NCBI RefSeq assembly: GCF_023715725.1
Contig: NZ_JAMBOT010000002.1
Coordinates: 372,001-436,000 of the forward strand
Source of the DNA: Paenibacillus pasadenensis
Lineage (GTDB): Bacteria; Bacillota; Bacilli; Paenibacillales; Paenibacillaceae
DNA length: 64,000 nt
Reading direction: 5' to 3'
The notes below the pieces were generated by a model. The model saw only the letters and a program-made list of their open reading frames with translations. It was not told where the DNA came from and made no database searches. Each line of letters begins with the position of its first letter. The first letter of the stretch is position 1. Both the position numbers and the translations under genes were made by a program. Shown piece after piece: positions 27,024 through 35,704 of the stretch.

Positions 27024-27073
27024 CAAACACCCCTGCGAAACCGCGCCAAGCGCGGTCCCCGCAGGGGTGTTTG
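27024..27073. terminator. Bidirectional terminator between DUF92 and pepF regions
   Basis: CAAACACCCCTGCG (27024-27037) pairs with CGCAGGGGTGTTTG (27060-27073), with an inner CCGCG/CGCGG hairpin at 27041-27055. Confidence 0.85.
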
Positions 27074-27219
27074 TCAATTCGCCAGCTAACTGCTGCAGCG
27101 ATTTCCTGGTTTTCACCAAGGTGTTCCCGCCAGCGTTCTACGGATGGTATCCCGGTTTTCACACCTGAGTCACTCCATCAATGTTTCCGCTGGAGTAGTC
27201 CCAGCGGAAACGCCACATG

Positions 27220-29010
27220 TTACTCCACCAGCGCTTCCAGCTGGCTGATGACGTCCTCGAACACGCTCATCGCTTGTTCAATCGGCTCCGGCGAGCTCAT
27301 GTCGACGCCGGCTTTTTTCAAAATCTCAATTGAGAAGTCGCTGCCGCCGCTTTTCAGGAAGCCGAGATAACGGTCGACGGCAGGCTGGCCTTCGTCCAGA
27401 ATCTGCTTCGCAAAGCTCGTCGCGGCAGAGAAGCCGGTCGCGTATTTGTACACATAAAAGCTCGTGTAAAAATGCGGAATGCGCGCCCATTCCATCTCGA
27501 TGTCCTTGTCGATGGTCATGCCCTTGCCGTAATACAGCTCGTTCAAGCCGTAGTAAATTTTGGACAGCTCCTGCGGTGTCAGCGATTCGCCTGCCTCGGC
27601 TTTTTCATGGATGATTTTCTCGAACTCCGCAAACATCGTTTGGCGGAACACCGTTGTGCGGAATTGATCCGCGTAATAGGTGAGCAGATACATTTTTTCC
27701 TTGCGGTCGGTCGATTTTTTGAGCAAATGATCCATCAGCAGCGCCTCGTTCAGCGTGCTCGCGACTTCAGCGAGGAATATCGTGTACTGCGCATCCCGGT
27801 ACTTCTGGTTCTGATCCGAGTAGTAGGAATGCAGCGCATGGCCCATCTCATGAGTGAGCGTGAACATGCTGTTCAGGTTGTCTTTGTGGTTCAACAGCAC
27901 GTAAGGATGGGTGCCGTAAGCCCCCCAGCTGTAAGCGCCGTTGCGCTTTCCTTCGTTCTCGTAAACGTCGATCCAGCTGTTCGTGTAGCCTGCCTGCAGC
28001 GTTTTGCCGTAGTCGTCGCCGAGCGGTTTTAGGCTTTCAGCAGTAATTTTTTTCGCTTCCTCGAAAGAAATCTTCATATCGAATTCGTCCACAAGCGGAA
28101 CGAACAGATCGTACATGTGAAGCTCGTCGAGATTCAGCAATTTTTTGCGGAGCTCCATGTAACGGTACATGAGCGGCAGAGACTTATGCACGGTGTCGAT
28201 CAGGTTCGTATAAACCGTAGTTGGAATATTGTCTCCGTAAAGAGACATTTCCAGCACGGACGGGTATTTGCGCGCCTTGGAATAAAAGACGTTTTTATTT
28301 ACGTTTGCGTTCAGCGTGGAGGCGAGGGTGTTTTTCAGCTTGCCGTATGTATCGTACATCGCCTTGAACGCATCCCGGCGCACGTCGCGGTTGCGGCTTT
28401 CCAAAAACTCGATGTAACGCCCCTGAGTCAGCTCAACTTCTTCGCCCTTTTCGTTTTTCACCTTAGGGAATTTGAGATCGGCGTTATTCAGCATGCTGAA
28501 AATCGTTTGCGGCGAGGAGCTGATGTTGCCGACCTGCGCCAGCAGCGATTCCTCGGATTTGGACAAAATATGGGCCTTCTGCCGCTTCATTTCTTCCAGC
28601 GTTTGGCGATATGGCAAAAGCTGCTCGTCGGCGATGAATGCTTCCAGCGTTTCAGCGGGCAGCGCCAGCACTTCAGGCGTCAAAAAGCTTAGCGACTCGC
28701 CAGCTTCTACGCTAAGCTTCTGGGACTTCTCGGACAGCGCCTGGAACCCGGGCTCAGCCGTGTCCTCATGATGCTTCATATTGGCGTATACGTACAGCCG
28801 CTCGACATGATAGCCGAGATCGTCTTCCAGCTCGAAGCATTTTTTCAGCTGGGCAGCGTCCGACAGCTTGCCTTGAAAGGCAGCGGCGGCCTTGAGCAGC
28901 TCCTTCGCTTCAGCATATTCTTTGTCCCACGCGGCCTGATTGGCAAAAATATCCTCCAGCTTCCAGCGGTACTCCGGAGCCGTCTCGGAACGTTTCGGTA
29001 GTTGGCTCAT
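27220..29010 (-). CDS. pepF: Oligoendopeptidase F (M3 family)
   Basis: 596 residues from the ATG at 29010, which follows AAGGAGG by 6 bases; the open frame reaches 29151 but upstream codons are not family-like. M3B zinc metallopeptidase with HEMGHALHS (His387, Glu388, His391) and the upstream YGTHPYVLLN region. The N-terminal YRWKLEDIFANQAAWDKEYA-type helix bundle is typical. It cuts short peptides in the cytosol. Just upstream on the same strand is a short membrane protein gene. Confidence 0.95.
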   Translation of the reverse strand: MSQLPKRSETAPEYRWKLEDIFANQAAWDKEYAEAKELLKAAAAFQGKLSDAAQLKKCFELEDDLGYHVERLYVYANMKHHEDTAEPGFQALSEKSQKLSVEAGESLSFLTPEVLALPAETLEAFIADEQLLPYRQTLEEMKRQKAHILSKSEESLLAQVGNISSSPQTIFSMLNNADLKFPKVKNEKGEEVELTQGRYIEFLESRNRDVRRDAFKAMYDTYGKLKNTLASTLNANVNKNVFYSKARKYPSVLEMSLYGDNIPTTVYTNLIDTVHKSLPLMYRYMELRKKLLNLDELHMYDLFVPLVDEFDMKISFEEAKKITAESLKPLGDDYGKTLQAGYTNSWIDVYENEGKRNGAYSWGAYGTHPYVLLNHKDNLNSMFTLTHEMGHALHSYYSDQNQKYRDAQYTIFLAEVASTLNEALLMDHLLKKSTDRKEKMYLLTYYADQFRTTVFRQTMFAEFEKIIHEKAEAGESLTPQELSKIYYGLNELYYGKGMTIDKDIEMEWARIPHFYTSFYVYKYATGFSAATSFAKQILDEGQPAVDRYLGFLKSGGSDFSIEILKKAGVDMSSPEPIEQAMSVFEDVISQLEALVE

Positions 29011-29208
29011 AATAGGCCTCCTTGTCGGGGATGAGATTTGGAACGCATTCGCGGTGCGGTCATGCAGCGGCGTTGAAGGACGGTTGGCTGCGCCGCTTGC
29101 CTGAATTTCGGAAAGCAGGCTCAGCGACAGCAGCAGGGGCAACCATTTCATGGAACAGGCCTCCAGAGAGAACAGAATTCTCCCTAGTATGGCTGTTGCG
29201 CCTAATCC

Positions 29209-29388
29209 TTATGTTCCCATTTGGAAAAGCGAGGCGACCAGTACGACGAACGATACCGCTACGAGGACGATGGTGCTGATTGCCAGAGGTCTCCGTACCT
29301 TCTCATTCAGACGCTCGCGGTTCATAAGGACAACTGCAGCTAGGCAGAAGCTGGCGATGATGAAAATGACAGCGTTAGTCGTGTCCAT
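29209..29388 (-). CDS. Small two-helix membrane protein
   Basis: 59 residues from the ATG at 29388, preceded by GGAGG 14 bases earlier; an upstream TTG/ATG extension to 29472 adds a basic, unlikely N-terminus. Two hydrophobic stretches (about 5-21 and 37-57) are separated by the charged turn NRERLNEKVRRP. I do not recognise the family. It ends with FQMGT, 198 bases before the pepF start. Confidence 0.55.
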   Translation of the reverse strand: MDTTNAVIFIIASFCLAAVVLMNRERLNEKVRRPLAISTIVLVAVSFVVLVASLFQMGT

Positions 29389-29494
29389 GCAGGCTTGTTT
29401 CCTCCATCTGTTCAATTCGCTCCGCTTGGAGCGATAATTCGAGAGATATGACCCGGACTCCTTCAAGCGCATAATTAAAATGGACGTTAAAAAA

Positions 29495-29514
29495 GGGCCT
29501 CTGCGCCAAAGGCC
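29495..29514 (-). terminator. Terminator of the 77-residue hypothetical gene
   Basis: On the minus strand GGCCTTTGGCGCAGAGGCC is followed by CTTTTTT, just after the stop at 29527. Confidence 0.65.
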
Positions 29515-29526
29515 GGCTATCCGATT

Positions 29527-29760
29527 TTAAACGTCGCGCAGATTCTGCATAATTTCGGCCAGTTCTTCCTCGCGGCCTTGAAAGCTTTCCGGCTTAAAGC
29601 GATTTTGTGCCCAGTGCATCAGCTCAGGACGGCTGAGGAAGGTATGGCATTCCTCGCCCCATTGATCGGAAATTTCTCTGGCGATAATCGTCTTGCCGTG
29701 AACCTCCACGTTGAGCATATTGTATTTATCCGTTTTATAAATAAGATGTTTTTTAATCAT
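29527..29760 (-). CDS. Conserved hypothetical protein, 77 residues
   Basis: ATG start after GGAGGAACAGC. Soluble and acidic at the C-terminus (QGREEELAEIMQNLRDV). Contains ISDQWGEECHTFLSRPELMHW, one Cys. I do not know the family; the layout (start site, terminator, codon use) supports a real gene. Confidence 0.7.
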   Translation of the reverse strand: MIKKHLIYKTDKYNMLNVEVHGKTIIAREISDQWGEECHTFLSRPELMHWAQNRFKPESFQGREEELAEIMQNLRDV

Positions 29761-29937
29761 GCTGCTGTTCCTCCTTCAATACCTGTGCGGCTTATCCCAC
29801 CATAATAGCGCTAAAAAACGTTGTAAAGCAACCGTGAAGCGGGATAAGATGGGGCTATTCCCTTTCCCTTACAGGGCATAGGGGCGCGCTGCCGGCAGGA
29901 GACCGGCAGGCAAGATGAGCTGAGGAGAGATGAGCCA

Positions 29938-30675
29938 GTGGAGAAAAGGATGAACCGGGAGCATTATGAGCAGTTAGGCGTTGCCATGACCTGCAGAAGC
30001 TTTGAGGAGTATTCGGCAATGTTTGGCGTGGGGGAGAAAGATGTTCGAGGGCTTCGTATCGCTGATGCAGCGGCAGGAGCTTCATCGTTTACGGCGGCCG
30101 CTCGGGCAGCCGGGGCGGACAGTTATGCGTTTGATCCCAGGTACGGAGAGCCGCTTGCGAGCTGGGAGGCGTCTGCCCGTGAGGAGATCGAGCTGTCTAC
30201 AGCCAAGCTCGAGGCGCTGAAGGAACATTACGATTGGAGCTTTTACGGCGATCTGGACATTCACAAGCGCAATCGGCTGAGTTCGCTCGACATTTGCGCT
30301 GCGGATCGCAGCAGCGCTTTATCGGAAAAAAGATATATATCGGCACTTCTTCCCAAAATTCCGGCTCCAGACCATTCGTTTGATCTTGTTTTTTGCAGCC
30401 ATTTTCTTTTTCTTTACGCGGAGCAATTCGGGTTTGATTTTCACCGGAGCTCGCTGCTTGAGCTGATGCGCATATGCCGTCCGGGCGGACGCGTGCTGGT
30501 TTATCCGCTGTTGTCGCTGCGCAGCCAAAGGTTTGAGCAGATGGATATGCTGCTTCAAGCGGTGCGTTCCGCAGGCGGAGAGCCTTCGTTTCATCCGTCC
30601 CAATTGCCGTTTTTACCCCAGTCGGCCGAGCGGTTGGAGATCAAAATCCCAGCTCTGGAAAAAGAAAACAGGTAA
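29938..30675 (+). CDS. Class I SAM-dependent methyltransferase-like protein
   Basis: 245 residues from GTG at 29938, 10 bases after GAGGAG; ATG at 29950 is an equally possible start. LRIADAAAGASSFTAAARAAGADSYAFDP is a degenerate SAM-binding motif I (aaGaS in place of G-x-G-x-G) with an acidic end of strand 2. Later SFDLVFCSHFLFLYAEQFGFDFH and RICRPGGRVLVYPL match motifs IV-VI of methyltransferases. Substrate unknown. A small hairpin (29889-29909) lies in its leader. Confidence 0.72.
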   Translation: MEKRMNREHYEQLGVAMTCRSFEEYSAMFGVGEKDVRGLRIADAAAGASSFTAAARAAGADSYAFDPRYGEPLASWEASAREEIELSTAKLEALKEHYDWSFYGDLDIHKRNRLSSLDICAADRSSALSEKRYISALLPKIPAPDHSFDLVFCSHFLFLYAEQFGFDFHRSSLLELMRICRPGGRVLVYPLLSLRSQRFEQMDMLLQAVRSAGGEPSFHPSQLPFLPQSAERLEIKIPALEKENR

Positions 30676-30702
30676 AGAATGGATATAATCAAAAGCGGTG
30701 CA

Positions 30703-30731
30703 TTGCATTCTGCTCCGCACGTGTGTATAAT
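30703..30731 (+). promoter_or_regulatory. Promoter of the cold shock gene
   Basis: TTGCAT at 30703-30708 and TATAAT at 30726-30731 are 17 bp apart. The leader is short, about 40 bases, with AGGAGG at 30765-30770. Confidence 0.75.
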
Positions 30732-30778
30732 GGGCTTATTCGTTGCTTCAAGCAGCGTCATTTTAGGAGGTTGTTCAT

Positions 30779-30976
30779 TTGAAAGGAACAGTTAAGTGGT
30801 TTAACGCAGAAAAAGGTTACGGCTTCATTCAAGTCGAGAACGGCGAAGACGTATTCGTACACTTCTCTGCAATTCAATCCGAAGGCTTCAAGACCCTCGA
30901 CGAAGGTCAAGAAGTTGAATTCGACATCACTGACGGAAACCGCGGTCCACAAGCTGCGAACGTAATCAAATTATAA
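30779..30976 (+). CDS. cspD: Cold shock protein (CspA/CspB family)
   Basis: 65 residues, TTG start 8 bases after AGGAGG. The sequence [16 protein letters not shown] (RNP1 KGYGFI) and DVFVHFSAI (RNP2 VFVHF) leaves no doubt about the family: small OB-fold proteins that bind single-stranded RNA/DNA and prevent mRNA secondary structure. The symbol is given by similarity to Bacillus CspB/CspD and the exact paralogue is not certain. Confidence 0.95.
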   Translation: MKGTVKWFNAEKGYGFIQVENGEDVFVHFSAIQSEGFKTLDEGQEVEFDITDGNRGPQAANVIKL

Positions 30977-31011
30977 GATCCGCCCTGCGGATTAGCTTAT
31001 AATAGAGGAAT

Positions 31012-31040
31012 AAGGCCCCTGCGAAGGGGCCTTATTTTTT
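31012..31040 (+). terminator. Terminator of the cold shock gene
   Basis: AAGGCCCCT (31012-31020), GCGA loop, AGGGGCCTT (31025-31033), then ATTTTTT. Confidence 0.92.
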
Positions 31041-31251
31041 ATATTCGGGCTCTTGAGCTGAGCGTAATCGCAGCCATCGGGAGGATTTGTTTAAAATATA
31101 TTGCTGCACCCGTCAATGATATCGGTCTCTGCGGCTGCTGCTTACATAGAATGAAAGCTTTGCACAAATATCCGCCTGGAGGAACATCGTTTTCGGCTTC
31201 GACACTGGATTTTAGGGCATCAGGATGGTAAAGTATCAATGGAGGTTTACG

Positions 31252-31569
31252 ATGAGGGACCGATATTTCCATACGGATGTTAGACTCGGAATACCGCTGC
31301 CAGTATTCGACCGGGAGTGGGAGCAGTATGACGTTGCGGAGCAGATGGGGATTGTGGAGCAATGGGAGTTGATCCGCGGCCGCATACCGGATGTCATCTT
31401 TGCGCTGGAGCGCGAAATCGTCCGCACACAACATCAGCTCGACAACGAAGACGATTTTGAGGCATCCTGCAGGCTCAATTCCGATATTGCCGAGTTGGCA
31501 AGCCGAATTAACGATTTGCATATTTGGTACCGCGTCAATCAAGAGATTGAACAGCGGCGCCATTCCTGA
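31252..31569 (+). CDS. Conserved hypothetical protein, 105 residues
   Basis: ATG at 31252, 6 bases after GGAGG (31241-31245); an in-frame upstream ATG at 31225 is not preceded by a site. The sequence is soluble and charged, with a YFHTDVRLGIPLPVFDREWE opening and a helical, probably coiled-coil second half (ALEREIVRTQHQLDNEDDFEASC). Family not recognised. It sits 20 bases ahead of the terpene synthase gene and is likely in the same transcript. Confidence 0.75.
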   Translation: MRDRYFHTDVRLGIPLPVFDREWEQYDVAEQMGIVEQWELIRGRIPDVIFALEREIVRTQHQLDNEDDFEASCRLNSDIAELASRINDLHIWYRVNQEIEQRRHS

Positions 31570-31589
31570 GACAAGCATAGGAGGCGCCA

Positions 31590-32675
31590 ATGATGAATGA
31601 AAGGGCAATCGGAGCCGCTAAAGCTCCGTCCAAGCCACTCCGTTTAATGTACCGAGTGTACCGTTATGTGCTTCCCGGCGTATCCGCCGAACTGGAAGGG
31701 CTGAAACAGCGGGCGCTGCGAATACCAGATCCTGAGCTGCGTGCTCAGGCGCTGGCTAGCATGGCAGACAAACGTTTTCACTGCCAGGGCGGCTCCGTTT
31801 ATGCTATATTGGACCCCAGTAATCGCCATCTACTGCTTCCGCTCATCGTAGCGCTGCAGACGATAAGCGATTATTTGGACAACCTCTGCGACCGCAGCAC
31901 GTCGCTTGATGCGGATGATTTTCGCCTGCTGCACCGTTCGATGCTCGACGCTGTCGATCCATACGCGGAGCTGACGAACTATTATGCGCTGAGGCAGGAG
32001 CAGGATGACGGGGGATATTTGCATCATCTGGTACGAACTTGCCAGAATCAAATTCGTCTGCTCCCGGGTTATGCCGCCGCCCAGCCTGAGATTACCCGTC
32101 TGGTGTCGTTGTACGGCGATCTGCAGGTGTATAAGCATATTCGCAAAGACTTGCGCGAAGAGCAGCTGCTCGCCTGGTGGGAACGCAACCGGGACGAATT
32201 GCCGCACATGGGCTGGAACGAATTCGCTGCGGCGACGGGCTCCACACTCGGCATGTTCGCTCTGTTCACCGCCGCTGCCGACCCTGCGCTGACGCCGGAG
32301 CGGGCTAGAGCGGTTCGTGACTGTTATTTTCCTTACGTATGCGGACTTCATATCTTGCTCGATTATTTAATTGATCAGGACGAGGACCGGGCTGGGGGAG
32401 ACTTGAACTTCTGCAATTATTACCGGGACCCGCAAGAAGCGGCGGAGCGCATCGGTTTCATTGTGGAAAAGGCTCGGGAAGATATTAGGCGGCTTCCGGA
32501 CCCCGGCTTTCACCGGCTGATCGTGGAAGGGCTGCTGGCCCTGTACTTATCTGACCCCAAGGTCAGCGTGCAGCCGGAAGTGAAGCGGGTTTCACGATAT
32601 TTGATGAAACGAAGTCCGCTTGCCCGCCGGTTTTTCCTGATGAACAGCGTCTGGATTCGCCGTATTCGGGCCTAG
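31590..32675 (+). CDS. Tetraprenyl-beta-curcumene synthase-type large terpene synthase (YtpB family, DUF2600)
   Basis: 361 residues, ATG after AGGAGGCGCCA. It has the family marker QTISDYLDNLCDR, the Asp-rich motif that takes the place of the classical DDxxD, and a second acidic LLDYLIDQDEDRAGGDLNFCNYY segment (cited by its LIDQDEDR core). B. subtilis YtpB converts heptaprenyl diphosphate to tetraprenyl-beta-curcumene, a C35 sesquarterpene precursor. Neither a polyprenyl synthase nor a squalene-hopene-type cyclase is in the window, so the later steps must be encoded elsewhere. Confidence 0.88.
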   Translation: MMNERAIGAAKAPSKPLRLMYRVYRYVLPGVSAELEGLKQRALRIPDPELRAQALASMADKRFHCQGGSVYAILDPSNRHLLLPLIVALQTISDYLDNLCDRSTSLDADDFRLLHRSMLDAVDPYAELTNYYALRQEQDDGGYLHHLVRTCQNQIRLLPGYAAAQPEITRLVSLYGDLQVYKHIRKDLREEQLLAWWERNRDELPHMGWNEFAAATGSTLGMFALFTAAADPALTPERARAVRDCYFPYVCGLHILLDYLIDQDEDRAGGDLNFCNYYRDPQEAAERIGFIVEKAREDIRRLPDPGFHRLIVEGLLALYLSDPKVSVQPEVKRVSRYLMKRSPLARRFFLMNSVWIRRIRA

Positions 32676-32733
32676 CTCCGCTTATTGTGGTTAACCTGTT
32701 TTTTATACTATAGCGTCATTGGAGGACCTACTT

Positions 32734-33702
32734 ATGTCAGCAGTCAAATCAATTGCCGTCCTTACGAGCGGCGGGGATTCACAAGGCATGAACGCAGCTG
32801 TGCGCGGAGTTGTGCGCAGCGCTCTTTATCATGGCCTGGAGGTGTACGGCGTACAACGCGGTTACCAGGGGCTGATTAATGACGATCTGCGCCCGATGGA
32901 CCTGCGAAGCGTCGGCGATATTATTCAGCGCGGCGGCACGATTTTGCAGACAGCCCGTTGTAAAGAGTTCCTGACGGCGGAAGGACAGCAAAAGGGTGCG
33001 GACGTGCTGCGTGAACGCGGCATTGACGGCCTTGTTGTCATCGGCGGCGACGGCTCCTACCAAGGCGCCAACAAGCTCAGCAAGCTCGGCATCAAAACGA
33101 TGGGCCTGCCAGGCACAATTGATAACGATATCCCGTTCACCGATTTTACGATCGGATTTGATACAGCGGTTAGCATCGTTGTGGATGCGATCAACAAGCT
33201 GCGTGACACAATGACGTCGCATGAGCGTTCTTCGGTTGTTGAAGTTATGGGACGCCATTGCGGCGATATCGCGCTGTACGCCGGTCTTGCCAGCGGCGCC
33301 GAAACCATTCTCGTACCGGAAGTTCCATACGATCTGGATGAGGTTTCCCGCCGGATGCAGGATAATTTCAAACACGGCAAACGCCACAGCATCATCATCG
33401 TTGCGGAAGGCGCCGGCAAAGGCCAGGATGTGGCGGACCACATTACGGGCTGCTGCGGCATCGACCCTCGCGTAACGGTGCTTGGCCATATACAGCGCGG
33501 CGGGGCTCCAACGCATAACGACCGCATTTTGGCCAGCCAGCTTGGCGATTTTGCGGTGCGCCAGCTGATGGAGGGCAACTCCGGCAAATCCTGCGGCATC
33601 ATCAAGGGCGAGCTGACGGCGACGGATATCGATCTGGTTGTCAACACGAAGAAACCTTTCAACATGGATCTGTACAATTTGGCGCTGCGTCTTTCCCAAT
33701 AA
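32734..33702 (+). CDS. pfkA: ATP-dependent 6-phosphofructokinase
   Basis: 322 residues from the ATG at 32734 after TTGGAGGACC; the frame is open to 32719. Motifs: LTSGGDSQGMNAAVRG (ATP-binding; Gln where most enzymes have Pro), GGDGSYQGA (Gly rather than Asp in GGDGS points to ATP, not pyrophosphate), PGTIDNDI with catalytic Asp, FDTAVSIVVDAINKLRDT, MGRHCGDIAL and GHIQRGG. It phosphorylates fructose 6-phosphate in glycolysis. It stands alone, not with accA or pyk, and is followed by a DUF3906 gene 21 bases downstream. Confidence 0.95.
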   Translation: MSAVKSIAVLTSGGDSQGMNAAVRGVVRSALYHGLEVYGVQRGYQGLINDDLRPMDLRSVGDIIQRGGTILQTARCKEFLTAEGQQKGADVLRERGIDGLVVIGGDGSYQGANKLSKLGIKTMGLPGTIDNDIPFTDFTIGFDTAVSIVVDAINKLRDTMTSHERSSVVEVMGRHCGDIALYAGLASGAETILVPEVPYDLDEVSRRMQDNFKHGKRHSIIIVAEGAGKGQDVADHITGCCGIDPRVTVLGHIQRGGAPTHNDRILASQLGDFAVRQLMEGNSGKSCGIIKGELTATDIDLVVNTKKPFNMDLYNLALRLSQ

Positions 33703-33723
33703 GCAGCAGAGGAGTAATGAGCC

Positions 33724-33927
33724 TTGTTCCTGTACAAAATTGAGCTTCAGCTTCCCGAAGGCCAACAAGCGCATCTGATCGTGCTGGCTGCAAACGACGA
33801 GAAGGCTTTTTCCTATGTGGAAAGCCATGTGCAGCGCCATTATCTCCATATGCCTGAGCTGCAATCGATTGCGATTGTGGAAAAAAAGCGCACCGATCCC
33901 GGCAGCGGTTATTTGATTGAAGGTTAG
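33724..33927 (+). CDS. DUF3906-like small protein
   Basis: 67 residues, TTG start about 10 bases after GAGGAG. The opening FLYKIELQLPEG and the AANDEKAF core match the DUF3906 family of Bacillales (recognition by memory, moderate certainty). Function unknown. It probably shares the pfkA transcript, which ends at the strong terminator downstream. Confidence 0.7.
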   Translation: MFLYKIELQLPEGQQAHLIVLAANDEKAFSYVESHVQRHYLHMPELQSIAIVEKKRTDPGSGYLIEG

Positions 33928-33956
33928 ACGGTAGTTATCTGAAAAAGAGTCACCGC

Positions 33957-33993
33957 AAAAAGCTCCGCCCCTCTACGAGGGGCGGAGCTTTTT
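33957..33993. terminator. Bidirectional terminator between the pfkA unit and the DUF4015 gene
   Basis: A 17-bp perfect stem (33957-33973 with 33977-33993) bounded by A5 and T5 serves both converging transcripts. Confidence 0.93.
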
Positions 33994-34028
33994 GCTTAAC
34001 CATGAAGAATGGAATAAGTGCTAAAACT

Positions 34029-35216
34029 TTATTTGTAATTTGCTTCCGTATAATTATTGCCGGCATTCCACAGTAAATATTCTTTCACGCCGGTGTCGTT
34101 CAATGCTTTAATCTGCGCTTCAACCTCAGCCTTGCCGTACTTCATGTAGTTGCCTTTGCCAAGCCAGCTTGCCGTAAAGTCCTGAATCCACGGCCGGATA
34201 ACCGGCTTGAAGCTTCCCAACGGGTCGAGCTTTTTGTGCGTATCCACCATGGAGCCTTTAATTACGTCGTAAGGCGCCCGGTCAGGAGCTTTGGCTCCGT
34301 ACCAGCCGGTGGAGTAATGGCTTGGATAAACCATCGGGCTGATGACGTCAACATATTTGGATATTTTCACAAAGTCCTGGCCGATGCCTTCTGCAGCAGG
34401 AACGGATGCCGCATAACCAAATATATCAACCGATACCCGCACGCCAAGATCGGCCATCTGCTCGCGGGCGTATTTGACAAAGCCGGCTACGGCGTCCACG
34501 CGGTTGAGCTCGTTTTTGGTGAATTTAAGGGAGTCGGCTTTTTTCTCAAAGCCCTCTGGGAAACGGACGTAGTCGAATTGAATTTCCTTGAAGCCGAACT
34601 TAACGGCTTCCTTCGCAACGGCGATGTTGTAGTCCCAGACTTCCTTGGAATAAGGGTTGACAAAGCTGTCGCCCTTGCCGTTTTGCCATATGCTGCCGTC
34701 CTTGCGCACAAAGCTCAGCTCAGGATTTTTTCTGGCAAGCACTGTATCCTTAAACACGACAATGCGGGCAATTGGATACACATCGTGTTTCTCCAGCTTC
34801 GTCATTAGCGCTGGCAAATCCTTGATGTATTTTTTGGCCGTACCCATCTTCAGCAGCTCGGCGTTATCGGTCGGATAAGTAATATAACCGTAATCGTCCT
34901 TAATATCTACGACCATGCTGTTCAGCTCCGTGCGGTCCAGCAAGGACAGCAGCTTATCCAGCCGTGCTCCGCCTGCGCTGTGCGCTGTCGCATATATGCC
35001 CTTAACCTCGGGAGCGTCCGGTTGAGGGTCCTTTTTGCTATAAGCTCCTCCGGCATCAGGGGCTTTAACGTCATCCTGTTTAACGGCAACGATTGTTTTT
35101 CCAGCGGCACCGTTAATGTAAGAGGCCATCATTTGATGCGAGGCGTCGGACTCGGCGCCGCCGCTGCCTGAAAGCAGCTGCATCAGCAGCAGCAATGTGC
35201 TGTAGATCATTTCCAT
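34029..35216 (-). CDS. Secreted putative glycoside hydrolase (DUF4015/GHL type)
   Basis: 395 residues with an N-terminal hydrophobic segment (IYSTLLLLMQLLSGSG), a probable signal peptide or anchor. After a variable part of about 65 residues, the DUF4015 domain starts at VKGIYATAHSAGG and has SMVVDIKDDYGYI, YPIARIVVFKD, FGFKEIQFDYVRFPEG (candidate catalytic Asp), and SPMVYPSHYSTGWYG. Members have a TIM-barrel hydrolase fold and are thought to act on extracellular glycans. No neighbouring sugar genes help to fix the substrate. Confidence 0.87.
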   Translation of the reverse strand: MEMIYSTLLLLMQLLSGSGGAESDASHQMMASYINGAAGKTIVAVKQDDVKAPDAGGAYSKKDPQPDAPEVKGIYATAHSAGGARLDKLLSLLDRTELNSMVVDIKDDYGYITYPTDNAELLKMGTAKKYIKDLPALMTKLEKHDVYPIARIVVFKDTVLARKNPELSFVRKDGSIWQNGKGDSFVNPYSKEVWDYNIAVAKEAVKFGFKEIQFDYVRFPEGFEKKADSLKFTKNELNRVDAVAGFVKYAREQMADLGVRVSVDIFGYAASVPAAEGIGQDFVKISKYVDVISPMVYPSHYSTGWYGAKAPDRAPYDVIKGSMVDTHKKLDPLGSFKPVIRPWIQDFTASWLGKGNYMKYGKAEVEAQIKALNDTGVKEYLLWNAGNNYTEANYK

Positions 35217-35305
35217 TCCATTCTCTCCCTATGTATTCGTCTCTTGAAATTATAAAACAATATCCGGGATGCTGACACAGAAAAATTGCGGGACAAGCCG
35301 CAATG

Positions 35306-35330
35306 AAAAAGCCCGCCAGGAGTGGCGGGC
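35306..35330 (-). terminator. Terminator of the 64-residue hypothetical gene
   Basis: GCCCGCCA (35311-35318), GGAG loop, TGGCGGGC (35323-35330); on the minus strand it is followed by five Ts. Confidence 0.85.
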
Positions 35331-35358
35331 GCTAATCCGGCCGTTGAGACCGGATCAG

Positions 35359-35553
35359 TTAATGCAAAAGCGTGAGCTTCTGGTGTTCGCAAATACTGTG
35401 CTGCACGATCTCCATGGCATCCGCCGGTTCGAGAACCGAGAAGCCGTCCCGGAGAACAATTTTGAGATCAAGCTCATGCGCCGTAAGGAAGGAATGAAGC
35501 TCAGGCGCCAGTTTTTCCACAATCCTCGAAAGTTTGACCGTTTCCATATCCAC
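35359..35553 (-). CDS. Small conserved-looking hypothetical protein, 64 residues
   Basis: GTG start at 35553, about 9 bases after AAAGGG (ATG at 35547 also possible). Soluble, amphipathic: METVKLSRIVEKLAPEL, then LKIVLRDGFSVLEPADAMEIVQH. An overlapping frame from 35573 is less protein-like. A terminator follows directly, supporting a real gene. Family not recognised. Confidence 0.6.
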   Translation of the reverse strand: MDMETVKLSRIVEKLAPELHSFLTAHELDLKIVLRDGFSVLEPADAMEIVQHSICEHQKLTLLH

Positions 35554-35704
35554 CTTGCATCACCCTTTCTCATGAGATATCAGGGCAAGAACGCTGGGCA
35601 TGAAACAATGAACTACGGGATAACTCCAGTATACCCCATGCAAGCGGCGTAGGAAAGGGCGGCGCTGACAAATCCGCTTGAGCCCTGCCGGACGCCGGGT
35701 TCAG